In this document: in pieces, positions 23,048 to 33,600 of the stretch
Position numbering within the stretch: the first letter of the stretch is position 1
Layout: each line of letters begins with the position of its first letter
Source: Camellia lanceoleosa
Lineage: Eukaryota; Streptophyta; Magnoliopsida; Ericales; Theaceae
Length of the DNA stretch: 64,000 nucleotides
Direction: 5' to 3'
Assembly: GCA_025200525.1 (NCBI GenBank)
Contig: CM045767.1
Span: 10,275,273 to 10,339,272, forward strand
The notes under the pieces: model-generated
The model's database searches: none
What the model saw: only the letters and a program-made list of their open reading frames with translations
Told to the model about the DNA's origin: nothing
Program-made: the position numbers and the translations under genes

Positions 23048-23732
23048 CTGTTACGATTAAGCTTCAGATTACTTTGGGCAACAAATTAGAAGTTAGTGAG
23101 CGTTTGGGGTTGGTTCTGTTAATTATTTTTTTGTTTTTTTTTTCATTTTTAATGAACTTTTTATGAAAAATTTCAAAATACTCAACACTTTTGGATTTTA
23201 CTCAACTAAACGGACTGAAAATATAAAAAAAAAAAAATAGAAAAAAAAGTCTGGAAAGGACCACCAAAAAAAAAAAAAACCCAAAGAAATTTAACCTCCA
23301 TGGCTTTTTTATTTTAGTAATTTTTTTTTTTCATTTTTTTTTTTTTACTTTTTAAATTTGTCTACATAAGATAGATCTGAAACTGAAGATAAAAAATTTA
23401 AACAGTCACATTTTTAATTGTATTCCAAACTTCGCTTAGTATGAAAAAAAAACGTGGTGGTCCCTAAATTTCTCCACTCGAGAGACATGTATGGAATTTT
23501 TTAATTTTACTGTAATGCTTCTATTCATGGTTGAAGTATGACAAACAATACTATATAGATTGACCTTAAATAATAGTTGATCAAAAAATTTATAAATATA
23601 TGGATGTGTAACTTTTTTTTTTTTTTTTTTTGGGTAAAAAAATCCAGTAAAAATTGAACTTCACAAAAATTCTGATCTTTTGATAAATATTTATTACACT
23701 TCCTACTAATTGGTATTTTCTTAATAAAATAC

Positions 23733-23837
23733 CTCGAAAGAAATTGTATCAATGGGGTTTGTCAAAAGTTCAACAACGTCATGGATGCAATTTTGGAGGG
23801 TGTTGTCTTCCAGGGCGTGGCTCTATGACTGAGTTGC
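23733..23837 (-). pseudogene. SEO exon 2 with premature TAG
   Basis: 35 codons from a TAG acceptor to the donor after TISFE (GTATTT). The TAG at 23825-23823 occupies the position that the second SEO copy in this window and other family members fill with Gln, so a single C-to-T change explains it. The remaining frame (SHALEDNTLQN, then VVELLTNPIDTISFE) is well kept. Confidence 0.85.
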
Positions 23838-24006
23838 CTACACAAGCAATCATAATTAGCCAGACACAATTATTGAGAAAGTTACGATTTTATGGAATCA
23901 AAATGATACATGATACATATTTTGAGAACCATTTGTGTAATTAATTAATCATTTCCAAAACAAAAACAATACCAAATAGCACAGATAAAGGAGAGTAAAT
24001 TCATAC

Positions 24007-24195
24007 TTTGGCAAGGCCAAGTCCAAGAATATCGGAAGGGGTGTAATGGTGAAAGATGTCCTCAATGAGATAGAGGAGTAGTTTGACATCGAATTCACGG
24101 GCATCAGGGGAATGGGTGTTCTGGATTTGCTTCATCATTGCTTTGTCATCGGACCTCGAGAACATCTGAATGTTGCTCCTTGTCTGCTGCATCAT
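24007..24195 (-). pseudogene. SEO exon 1 (start codon, SEO_N begins)
   Basis: Starts with two tandem ATG codons at 24195 and 24192. No in-frame ATG lies upstream, and the reading frame encodes the usual N-terminal FSRSDD, HSPDAREFDVK and LIEDI motifs. It ends at a phase-0 donor GTATGA. Confidence 0.9.
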
Positions 24196-24330
24196 AGAAT
24201 CAGCTGGTATTGTTGCAGAATCCGTGGAGGAGGAAAAATATAAACTCTTTCAATGGCAGATGAAATAAGAGAATTGATAGCTTCTTGTGATGGTGGTGGT
24301 GGTGGTGGTCTTTGTTTGGCTTCCTTTCAA

Positions 24331-24342
24331 GTCTTTTTATAG
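24331..24342 (-). promoter_or_regulatory. TATA box of the SEO gene
   Basis: The minus strand reads CTATAAAAAGAC about 140 bp upstream of the start codon, leaving a leader of roughly 100 bases that contains a CCACCA repeat and no upstream ATG. The position suits a plant core promoter. Confidence 0.6.
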
Positions 24343-24439
24343 TTAGTTAAAAGGATAATCTATATATTAAGGAAAATGGTCTTTTAAAACTCAAAGCTTG
24401 TGGAAGCTCCAACATGTCAATCCTAATTTCTTGATTTTT

Positions 24440-24905
24440 TAATATTTTTTTTTAAAAAAATTGACTTGGTGATTGGTGATTGGTTCAAAGATTGTAATAA
24501 TTACACTATTGATTACAATAAACACTTAATTTATAATAATTACACTTATTAAATGAATAACGCAATAAATGAAATCTTAATTTCCTTACTTTTTGCATTC
24601 CCAAGAGACCCATGTAATTATTTTGTAAATGCCTCTTAAATAAATAAATAAACACTTATTAAATTCTTTCAAACTCCTCGATCAAACCCCATATATTTAA
24701 TTTATATATTATGTAATTATTGTGTAAATGCCTCTTAAATAAATAAATAAACACTTATTAAATTCTTTCAAACTTCTCGATCAAACCTCATGTATTTAAT
24801 TTATATATTAAAAAAAATAAAAACAAATATAAATATGATTGGTGATTGGTTCAAAGATTGTAATAATTACACTATTGATTACAATAAACACTTAATTTAT
24901 AATAA
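24440..24905. repeat. Direct duplications upstream of the SEO promoter
   Basis: A stretch starting GATTGGTGATTGGTTCAAAG and running to CACTTAATTTATAATAA appears at about 24472-24537 and again at about 24838-24904. Between them GTAAATGCCTCTTAAATAAA with CACTTATTAAATTCTTTCAA appears twice (about 24625 and 24723). Such duplications look recent. Confidence 0.75.
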
Positions 24906-25829
24906 GGACTTTTCTTAAGTGTGCCTCGCATATGGTATGCAAGGCACTTACACCCTTATATGTTGCATTTACACATTTGTATGTATTGGGTTATATCAAA
25001 TTATTTGAAAATTTACACATTGGTGACCTGCTAGGTAGGTCACTTTGCAGATAAATTAATAAAATAATATATTACACTTTCCAGGTTAATTAATAAAATA
25101 ATAAAAAATGTATAAGTTTTCACAAAAGCCGTATAGTTTCAAGAAAGGCGTAATGAATTTCAGAAAAAAGACGAATCGATTTACGAAAACTTACGCTTTT
25201 GTAAAAACTTACACATTTATATGAGTAGTTACGCCTTCTGTGAAATAATATACACCTTTTATGAACAGTTACTCCTTTTCCGAGTTGACTTACCAAAGGC
25301 GTAAACAAACGAAAACTTACACCTTTTGCTTAAGCTTATACCTTTTCGTGGAAGTGCTTAAATTTTATTTGAAAAGTTACTCTTTTGGTGTAAGAGTTTT
25401 TGGCATAACATTTATACTTTTGCTGAGAACTTACACCTTTTCTGGAAGCCCCCTTTAAAGCTATTTCGGAAGTCAATGGTGTAAGTATTTTCACGAGAAG
25501 GTGTAAGCCTAAACAAAAGGTGTAAAGTGGATGAATTTTTTTTGTCACAAAAGGTATAAGTGACTTCCGAAATAGCTTTAAGTTGGGCCTTCACAAATGG
25601 TGTAAGTTCGAGGAAAAAGTGTAAATCTTATGCCAAAAATTCTTACACAAAAGGAGTAACTTTTCAAAAATGGTGTAAATATTTTGACGGAAAGTATGAA
25701 GGATGTTCATAATCACAAAAGGAGTAACAAAGCGTTCATTTCAAAATGTTCGTAAACACAGAAGAAGTAACATATGTTCATTTCAAAGTAGTAAACACAA
25801 AAGGAGTAACATTTCGAAGTGTTCGTAAA

Positions 25830-26160
25830 CAAATTGAGACAACCACTGAACAAATCAAAGGGTTCGTGACCCGCGCTGACCACCCAAGCGTCGGTGGGCT
25901 CCGGTGGTGACAGGCTTCTGAGATCGGCACCTCCACGGCACCGCCGCCGCAAATGAAAGGTTTTTTGAAAGATTGGCTATCGATCTTGGTCTCTCTGTGT
26001 CGATGTCGGCCTATTCTCCGTCGATGTCGGTCTCTCTCTGTCGATCCCTGTTTATCTCATTTGGTCTCCATCGATCTTGGTCTGTCCGTGTCCATGTGGG
26101 TTCTTCTCTGTCGATCTCTGTCGATTTTGGTCCTTCTGTCGATCATTGTCCATGTAATTT
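25830..26160. repeat. Array core copy 1
   Basis: GC-richer block starting CAAATTGAGACAACCACTG, containing AAGCGTCGGTGGGCTCCGG and CCGCCGCCGCAAATGAAAGG. It ends in TCGAT-based units (TCTCTGTGTCGATGTCGG) that themselves repeat about every 20-30 bases. Confidence 0.8.
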
Positions 26161-26967
26161 AACTTTAGGAAGGAGTTATACCTTTTGTGAAAAAAAAAAT
26201 TCATCAAATTTACAATATTTGCCTAAGGTTACATGTTTTCGTGGAAGTGCTTAGACTATTTCTGAAAAGTTACTCCTTTTGTGTAGGAATTTTTGGCATA
26301 ACATTTATAGCTTATGTTCGAACTTACACCTTTTGTGGAAGCCCAACTTAAAGCTTTTTCGGAAGTCACTTATACCTTTTGTGAAAAAATAAATTCATCA
26401 AATTTACACCTTCTGCTTAAGCTTATACATTTTCGTGGAAGTGTTTATATTTTTTTGGAAAGTTACTCTTTTGTGAAATAATTTTTGTCTTAAGATTTAA
26501 AGTTTTTCTTCAAACTTACACATTTTGTGAAAGAGTATATAAGCACAAAAGTACAAATGTTATGCCCAAAATTCTTACACAGGAGGAGTAACTTTTTTAA
26601 AGATGGTGTAAGTATTTTCACGAGAAGGTGTAAACCTAACCAAAAGGTGTAAATTGGATGGAATTTTTTTTACAAAAGGTATAAGTGACTTACGAAATAG
26701 GTTTTAAGTTGGTCCTTCACAAATGGTGTAAATTCGAGGAAAAAGTGTAAATCTTATGCCAAAATTTGTTACACAAAAGGAGTAACTTTTGAAAAATAGT
26801 GTAAATATTTTGACGCAAAGTATGAAGGAGAAACATTTCAAAGTGTTCATAACCACAAAAGGAGTAACAAAGCGTCATTTAAAAAATGTTCGTAAACACA
26901 AGAGTAACATATGTTCATTTCTAAGTAGGAAACACAAAAGGAGTAACATTTGGAAGTGTTCATAAAC

Positions 26968-27295
26968 AAATTGGGACAACCACTGAACAAATCAAAGTGT
27001 TCGTGACCCCCGCTGACGACCCAAGCGTCGGTGGGCTCCGGTGCTCACAGGGTTCTGAGATCGGCAGCTCCACGGAACCGCCGCCGCAAATGAAAGGTTT
27101 TTTGAAAGATTGGCTATCGATCTTGGTCTCTCTGTGTCGATGTCGGCCTATTCTCCGTCGATGTCGGTCTCTCTCTGTCGATCCCTGTTTCTGTCGGTCT
27201 GTCTCCAGCGATCTTGGTCTGTCTCTCTCCATGTGGGTTCTTCTCTGTCGATCTCTGTCGATTTGGGTCCTTCTGTCGATCATTGTCCATCTAAT
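26968..27295. repeat. Array core copy 2
   Basis: Same block as copy 1 with scattered substitutions, starting CAAATTGGGACAACCACTG. It lies 1138 bases downstream of copy 1. Confidence 0.8.
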
Positions 27296-28487
27296 TTAAC
27301 TTTTCGGAAGTCAGTTATAGCTTTTGTGAAAAAAAAATTCATCAAATTTACAAAATTTGCTTAAGGTTAGACCTTTTCGTGGAAGTGCTTATACTATTTC
27401 TGAAAAGTTACTCCTTTTGTGTAGGAATTTGTGGCATAACATTTATAGCTTCTGTTCGAACTTACACCTTTTGTGGAAGCCCAACTTAAAGCTTTTCGGA
27501 AGTCAGTTATACCTTTTGTGCAAAAATAATTTCATCAAATTTATACCTTTTGCTTAAGCTTATACCTTTTCGTGGAAGTGCTTATATTTTTTTTGAAAAG
27601 TTACTCCTTTTCTGTAAGATTTTTTGGCATAACATTTATACATTTTCTTCGAAGTTACACTTTTGTGGAAGCCAAGTTAAAGCTTTTTCGGAAGTGACTT
27701 ATACCTTTTGTGGAAAAATAAATTCATCAAATTTACACCTTCTGTTTAAGCTTATACTTTTTCGTGGAAGTGCCTATATTTTTTTTTTGAAAAGTTATTC
27801 CTTTTGTGTAAGGTTTTTTGGCATAACATTTATACCTTTTCTTCGAACTTACACCTTTTCTGGAAACCCAACTTAAAGCTTTTTCGGAAGTCACTTATAC
27901 ACTTTGTGAAAAGTCCAAAAAGGAATTCATCAAATTTACACCTTCTGCTTAAGCTTATACCTTTTCGTCGAAGTGCTTAAATTTTTTTTTAAAAGTTACT
28001 CCATTTGTGAAATAATTTCTGTCATAAGATTTATACTTTTTCTTCAAACTTACACATTTTGTGAAAGAGTAATATAAGCCATAGTATAAATGTGATGCCA
28101 AAAATCTTACAGAAAAGGAGTAACTTATCAAAAATGGTGTAAGTATTTTCACGAGAAGGTGTAAGGCTAAACAAAAGGTGTAAATTGGATGAATTTTTTT
28201 TTTCACAAAAGGTATAAGTGACTTCCGAAATAGCTTTAAGTTGGGCCTTCACAAATGGTGTAAGTTCGAGGAAAAAGTGTAAATCTTATGCCAAAAATTC
28301 TTACACAAAAGGAGTAACTTTTCAAAAATGGTGTAAATATTTTGACGGAAAGTATGAAGGAAAAGTCCTAATCCCACAAAAGGAGTAACAAAGGGTTCAT
28401 TTCAAAATGTTCGTAAACACAGAAGGAGTAACATATGTTCATTTCAAAGTAGTAAACACAAAAGGAGTAACATTTCGAAGTGTTCAT

Positions 28488-29080
28488 AAACAAATTGAGA
28501 CAACCACTGAACAAATCAAAGGGTTCGTGACCCCCGCTGACCACCCAGGCGTCGGTGGGCTCCGGTGCTCGCAGGCTTCTGAGATCGGCACCTCCACGGC
28601 ACCGCCGCCGCAAATGAAAGGTTTTTTGAAAGATTGGCTATCGACCTTGGTCTCTCTGTGTCGATGTCGGCCTATTCTCCGTCGATGTCGGTCTCTCTCT
28701 GTCGATCCCTGTTTATCTCGCTGTGTCTCCAGCGAACTTGGTCTGTCCGTGTCCATGTGGGTTCTTCTCTGTCGATTTCGGTCCGTCTGTCGATCATTGT
28801 CCATCTAGGTCTCTATGTCCGTTGATCTCAGTCTATCTCTCTCTCTCTCTGTCCGTTGCTCTATATTAAAAACGGTTCTCTTTTACATTGACATACTTGG
28901 TTGGATTTGGACTCGGAGTCGCTATTCCAAGCCCTCCCAGAGTGGTCTTCTCTGAAACGGAGTTGTACTGGGAGAAAGGCGAAGCCCTCCGAAACGCCCT
29001 TCTCTCTGACATTGCCACAAGACAAAAACAGTGTGATTGGATTTTAGGAACTTACAGGTTTTTCGGGGAAGAAACGGACC
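28488..29080. repeat. Array core copy 3 with extension
   Basis: Core to about 28810, followed by an extra segment (CTCTATATTAAAAACGGTTC, GGACTCGGAGTCGCTATTCC, GGCGAAGCCCTCCGAAACGC) shared only with copy 5. It lies 1520 bases downstream of copy 2. Confidence 0.8.
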
Positions 29081-30370
29081 TTAGACGTTTTGCGAAGTTA
29101 CTTACATCTGTTTGTCGCATAAGATTTGTACTTTTTCTTCGAACTTACACCGTTTGTGAAAGCCCAACTTGAAAGGTTTTTCGGAAGTCACTTATACCTT
29201 TTGTGGAAAAAAAAATTTCTTCAAATTAACACAATTTGCTTAAGGTTACACCTTTTCGTGGAAATGCTTATACTATTTCTGAAAGGTTACACATTTTTTT
29301 GTACGAATTTATGGCATAACATTTATAGCTTATTTGCGAATTTACAGCTTTTGTGGAAGCCCAACTTAAAGCTTTTTCGGAAGTCTTTTATACCTTTTGT
29401 GAAAAAATAATTTCATCAAATGTTCACCTTTTGCTTAAGCTTATACCTTTTCGTGGAACTACTTATATTTTTTTTGAAAAGTTACTCTTTTTCTGTAAGA
29501 ATTTTTGGCATAAAATTTATACCTTTTCTTCGAACTTACACCTTTTGTGGAAGCTGACGTTAAAGCTTTTCGGAAGTAACTTATACGTTTTGTGGAAAAA
29601 TAAATTCGTCAAATTTACACCTTTTGGTGAAGCTTATACCTTTTTGTGGAAGTGCCTATATTTTTTTGGAAAAGTTACTCCTTTTGTGTAGGAATTTTTG
29701 GCATAACATTTATAGCTTATGTTCAAACTTACACCTTTTGTGGAAGCCCAACTTAAAGCTTTTTCGAAAGTCACTTATACCTTTTGTGAAAAAATAAATT
29801 CATCAAATTTACACCTTCTGCTTAAGCTTATACCTTTTCGTGGAAGTGCTTATATTTTTTTGGAAAGTTACTCCTTTTGTGAAATAATTTTTGTCATAAG
29901 ATTTACAGTTTTTCTTCAAACTTACACCTTTTGTGAAAGAGTATATAAGCACAAAAGTACAAATGTTATGCCCAAAATTCTTACACAGAACGAGTAACTT
30001 TTTTAAAAATGGTGTAAGTATTTTCACGAGAAGGTGTAAGCCTTACCAAAAGGTGTAAATTGGATGAAATTTTTTTCACAAAAGGTATAACTGACTTTCG
30101 AAATAGCTTTAAGTTGGGCCTTCAGAAATGGTGTAAGTTCGAGGAAAAAGTGTAAATCTTATGCCAAAAATTCTTACAGAAAAGGAGTAACTTTTCAAAA
30201 ATCGTAAAAATTGACGACAAGTCTGAAGGAGTAACACTTGAAAGTGTTCATAACCACAAAAGGAGTAACAAAGGGTCCATTTCAAAATGTTTGTAAACAC
30301 AGAAGGAGTAACATATGTTCATTTCTAAGTAGTACAAACACAAAAGGAGTAACATTTCGAAGTGTTCATA

Positions 30371-30690
30371 AACAAATTGAGACAACCCGAACAAATCAAA
30401 GGGTTCGTGACCGATTGACCCAAGCGTCGGTGGGCTCGGGTGCTCGTGCTCGCAGTTTCAGATCGGCACCTCCACGGCACCGCCGCAAATGAAAGGTTTT
30501 TGAAAGATTGTCTATCGATCTTGGTCTCTCTGTGTCGATGTCGGCCTATTCTCCGTCGATGTCGGTCTGTCTGAGTCCATGTGGGTTCTTCTCTGTCGAT
30601 TTCGGTCCTTCTGTCGATCATTGTCCATCTAGGTCTCTATGTCCGTTGATCTCAGTCTATCTCTCTCTCTCTCTCTCTGTCGATTTCAGT
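30371..30690. repeat. Array core copy 4, internally deleted
   Basis: Same core, shortened: the CCGCCGCCGC run is cut to CCGCCGC and one TCGATCCCTG unit is missing. It lies 1883 bases downstream of copy 3 and has no CTCTATATTA extension. Confidence 0.75.
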
Positions 30691-32464
30691 TCTTCAAGTT
30701 CACGCACTTACGCCTGCTTTCTAAAGCGAACTTTAAAGGTTTTTCTAAGTCACTTATACCTGTTGTGGAAAAAAAAATTCATGAAATTAACACAATTTGC
30801 TTAAGGTTACACCTTTTCGTGGAAATGGTTATACTATCTCTGAAAAGTTACCTCTATTGTGTTGGAATTTATGGCATAACATTTATAGCTTATTTTCGAA
30901 CTTACACCTTTTGTGGAAGCCCAACTTAAAGCGTTGTCGGAAGTGACTTATACCTTTTGTGAAAAATTTCATCAAATGTACACCTTTTGCTTAAGGTTAT
31001 ACCTTTTCGTGGAACTGTTTATATTTTTTTGGAAAAGTTACTCCTTTTCTGTACGAATGTTTGGCATAAGATTTATACCTTTTCTTCCAACTTACACCTT
31101 TTGTGGAGGCTCAAGTTAAAGCTTTTCCGAAAGTAACTTATACCTTTTGTGGAAAAATAAATGGATCAAATTTACACCTTTTGGTGAAGCTTATACCATT
31201 TCTTGGAAGTGCCTATATTTTGTTTGAAAAGTTACTCCTTTTGTGTAAGAATTTTTGGCATAACATTTATAGCTTTTCTTCGAACTTACACCTTTTGTGG
31301 AAGCTGAAGTTAAAAGTTTTTTGGAAGTCACTTATACCTTTTGTGAAAAAATAATTTCATTAAATGTACACCTTTTGCTTAAGCTTATACCTTTTCGTGG
31401 AACTGCTTATATTTTTTTTGAAAAGTTACTCATTTTCTGTACGAATTTTTGGCATAACATTTATACCTTTTCTTCGAACTTACACCTTTTGTGGAAGCTC
31501 AAGTTAAAGCTTATTCGGAAGTAACTTATACCTTTTGTGGAAAAATAAATTCATCAAATTTACACCTTTAGGTGAAGCTTATACCTTTTCGTGGAAGTGC
31601 CTATATTTTGTTTGAACAGTTACTCCTTTTGTGTAAGAATTTTTGGCATAACATTTATAGCTTTTCTTGAACTTACACCTTTTGTGAAAATTTGAAGTTA
31701 AAGGTTTTTCGAAGTCACTTATACCTTTTGTGAAAAAATAATTTCATTAAATGCACACCTTTTGCTTAAGCTTATACCCTTTCGTGGAACTGCTTATATT
31801 TTTTTGAAAAGTTACTCATTTTCTGTACGAATTTTTGGCATAACATTTATACCTTTTCTTCGAACTTACACCTTTTGTGGAAGCTCAAGTTAAAGCTTAT
31901 TCGGAAGTAACTTATACCTTTTGTGGAAAAATAAATTCATCAAATTTACACCTTTAGGTGAAGCTTATACCTTTTCGTGGAAGTGCCTATATTTTTTTTG
32001 AAAAGTTACTCCTTCTGTGTAATAATTTTTGTCATAAGCTGTATACTTTTTCTTCAAACTTACACCTTTTGTGAAAGAGTGTATAAGCACAATAGTATAA
32101 ATGTTATGCCAAAAATTCTTACATAAGAGGAGTAACTTTTCAAAAATGGTGTAAGTATTTTCATGAAAAGGTGTAAGCTTAAGCTGAAGGTGTAAAGGAA
32201 TGAAATTTATTTTTCAGAATAGGTATAAGTGACTTCCGAAATAGCTTTAAGTTGGGCCTTCACAAATAGTGTAAGTTCAAGGAAAAAGTGTAAATCTTAT
32301 GCCAGAAATTGTTACACAAAAGGAGAAACATTTCCAAGTGTTCCTAACCACAAAAGGAGTAACAAAGGGTTCATTTCAAAATGTTCGTAAACACAGAAGG
32401 AGTAACATATGTTCGTTTCTAAGTAGTAAACACAAAAGGAGTAACATTTCGAAGTGTTCGTAAA

Positions 32465-33030
32465 CAAATTGAGACAACCAGTGAACAAATCAAAGGGTTC
32501 GTGACCCCCGCTGACCACCCAAGCGTCGGTGGGCTCCGGTGCTCATGAGCCCGAGATCGGCACCTCCACCGCCGCCAAGAAATGAAAGTTTTTTTGAAAG
32601 TTTGGCTATCGATCTTGGTCTCTCTGTGTCGATGTCGGTCTCTCTCTGTCGATCCCTGTTTATCGCGCTGTGTCTCCAGCGATCTTGGTCTGTCCGTGTC
32701 CATGTGGGTTCTTCTCTGTCGATTTCGGTCCTCCTGTCGATCAGTGTCCATCTAGGTCTCTATGTCCGTTGATCTCAGTCTATCTCTCTCTCTCTCTCTC
32801 TGTCCGTTGCTCTATATTAGAAACGGTTCTCTTTTACATTGACATACTTGGTTGGATTTGGACTCGGAGTCGCTATTCCAAGCCCTCCCAGACTCGTCGT
32901 CTCTGAAAAGGAGTTGTACTGGTAGAAAGGCGAAGCCCTCCGAAACGCCCTTCTCTCTCACATTGCCACAAGACAAAAAACAGTGTGATTGGATTTTAGG
33001 AACTTAACAGGTTTTCGGGGGGGAAAAACG
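32465..33030. repeat. Array core copy 5 with extension
   Basis: Core followed by the same extension as copy 3 (ACGGTTCTCTTTTACATTGA to CAGTGTGATTGGATTTTAGG). It lies 2094 bases downstream of copy 4 and is the last core before the array decays. Confidence 0.8.
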
Positions 33031-33300
33031 GAACTTAGACGTTTTATGGAAAATAACCTTTTCATAAAGTTTGTTAAAAGAAAGAAATTATTTGAGAAAA
33101 TGTATAAACTTTGCAAATATGGTGTATGTTTGTCCGAAGATGGTGTAAATTACCATAGAAAAGATGTAAGTTTTGTTTTTCACTAAAGGTGTAACTTGAA
33201 ATAAGAAGTGTAAATTTTATGAAAAAGGTATTTCCAAAAAATGTGTAATTTTTCAAGAAGTTGTAAATATTTCAGAGAGATGGTGTAAATTTTAAGGAAA

Positions 33301-33600
33301 GCTGTAAAATTGATTTAATGGTTGTAAACTTTGTGAGTTTTTGCAAAAGCTATATGTTCCCAAAGAAGACCAATTATCGGTTTGAATGTTTCCTTTTTAC
33401 GAAAGATATAAGTTCCCAAAGTTAGACCAATCCGAATAAATGTGAATGCTTCGTTTTTAGAAAAGATATAAGTTCCAAGGTGTAACTTTTTTATTAAGAA
33501 AATTAATTTAAAGATATAAGTTCCAAGGTGTAACTTTTATGAACAAAAATAATTTATAAATGATGTCAGTTTTCATTAAAAGGTGTAAGTTGTCAGAACA
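33301..33600. other. Degenerate tail of the repeat array
   Basis: Loose GGTGTAAGT, AAGATATAAGTTCC and GTGTAACTTTT units, including a local duplication of AAGATATAAGTTCCAAGGTG at about 33462 and 33512. No gene. Confidence 0.5.

Larger units (their letters stand above)
17501..24195 (-). pseudogene. SEOR: Sieve element occlusion (SEO/SEOR) P-protein gene, seven exons, inactivated
   Basis: Seven minus-strand exons give the full SEO order and consistent phases: 24195-24007, 23837-23733, 23047-22599, 21045-20936, 19945-19806, 19206-18715 and 18114-17501. They sum to about 2.1 kb (near 700 codons), the usual size. The N terminus has the SEO_N signature (FSRSDDKAMMKQIQNTHSPD, EFDVKLLLYLIEDI). The centre has LKPTFEALTNLIKAIMDVSK, and exon 6 has the thioredoxin-like NVLLLISDLDL region. 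The C terminus has CVECGGPMEKFIMYRCC, the conserved Cys-rich end. SEO proteins assemble the P-protein filaments that plug sieve plates in phloem. The gene is broken by TAG at 23825-23823 in exon 2 (Gln position), a one-base frameshift near 18010 and TAA at 17998-17996 in exon 7. Full-length protein is therefore not expected. Introns hold several MITEs. Family assignment is very secure; pseudogene status rests on these reads being correct. Confidence 0.9.
25080..33300. repeat. Higher-order palindromic repeat array (TTACACCTTTTGTG motifs)
   Basis: About 8 kb built from short variants of TTACACCTTTTGTG, TTATACCTTTTCGTGG and GTTACTCCTTTTGTG spaced about 25-45 bases apart. They are organised into units of roughly 180-230 bp (for example GCCCAACTTAAAGCTTTTTC to TTTTTGGCATAACATTTATA). 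Runs in one orientation meet runs in the other at short centres, so each block is a long imperfect inverted repeat. Five GC-richer cores punctuate the array. Short open frames across it (Cys/Leu-rich and Asp/Arg-rich in opposite strands) simply follow the repeats. It decays beyond 33060 into looser GTGTAAATT units. I do not recognise a named satellite. Confidence 0.85.

Noticed and set aside
24440..25080. Possible 3' LTR of the Tat element beyond the repeat array
   Set aside because: No similarity to 48900-49685 seen; the local duplications here are of a different sequence.
25950..32906. Repeated ~60-110 codon frames (WLSILVSLCRCRPILRRCRS and opposite-strand DRDRQRR types)
   Set aside because: They recur only because the array core recurs. 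Both strands are open, with no start context or conserved domain, and composition follows the TCGAT microrepeats.
25080..33300. CRISPR-like regularly spaced repeats
   Set aside because: Eukaryotic context; repeats are degenerate and inverted, without unique spacers or cas genes.
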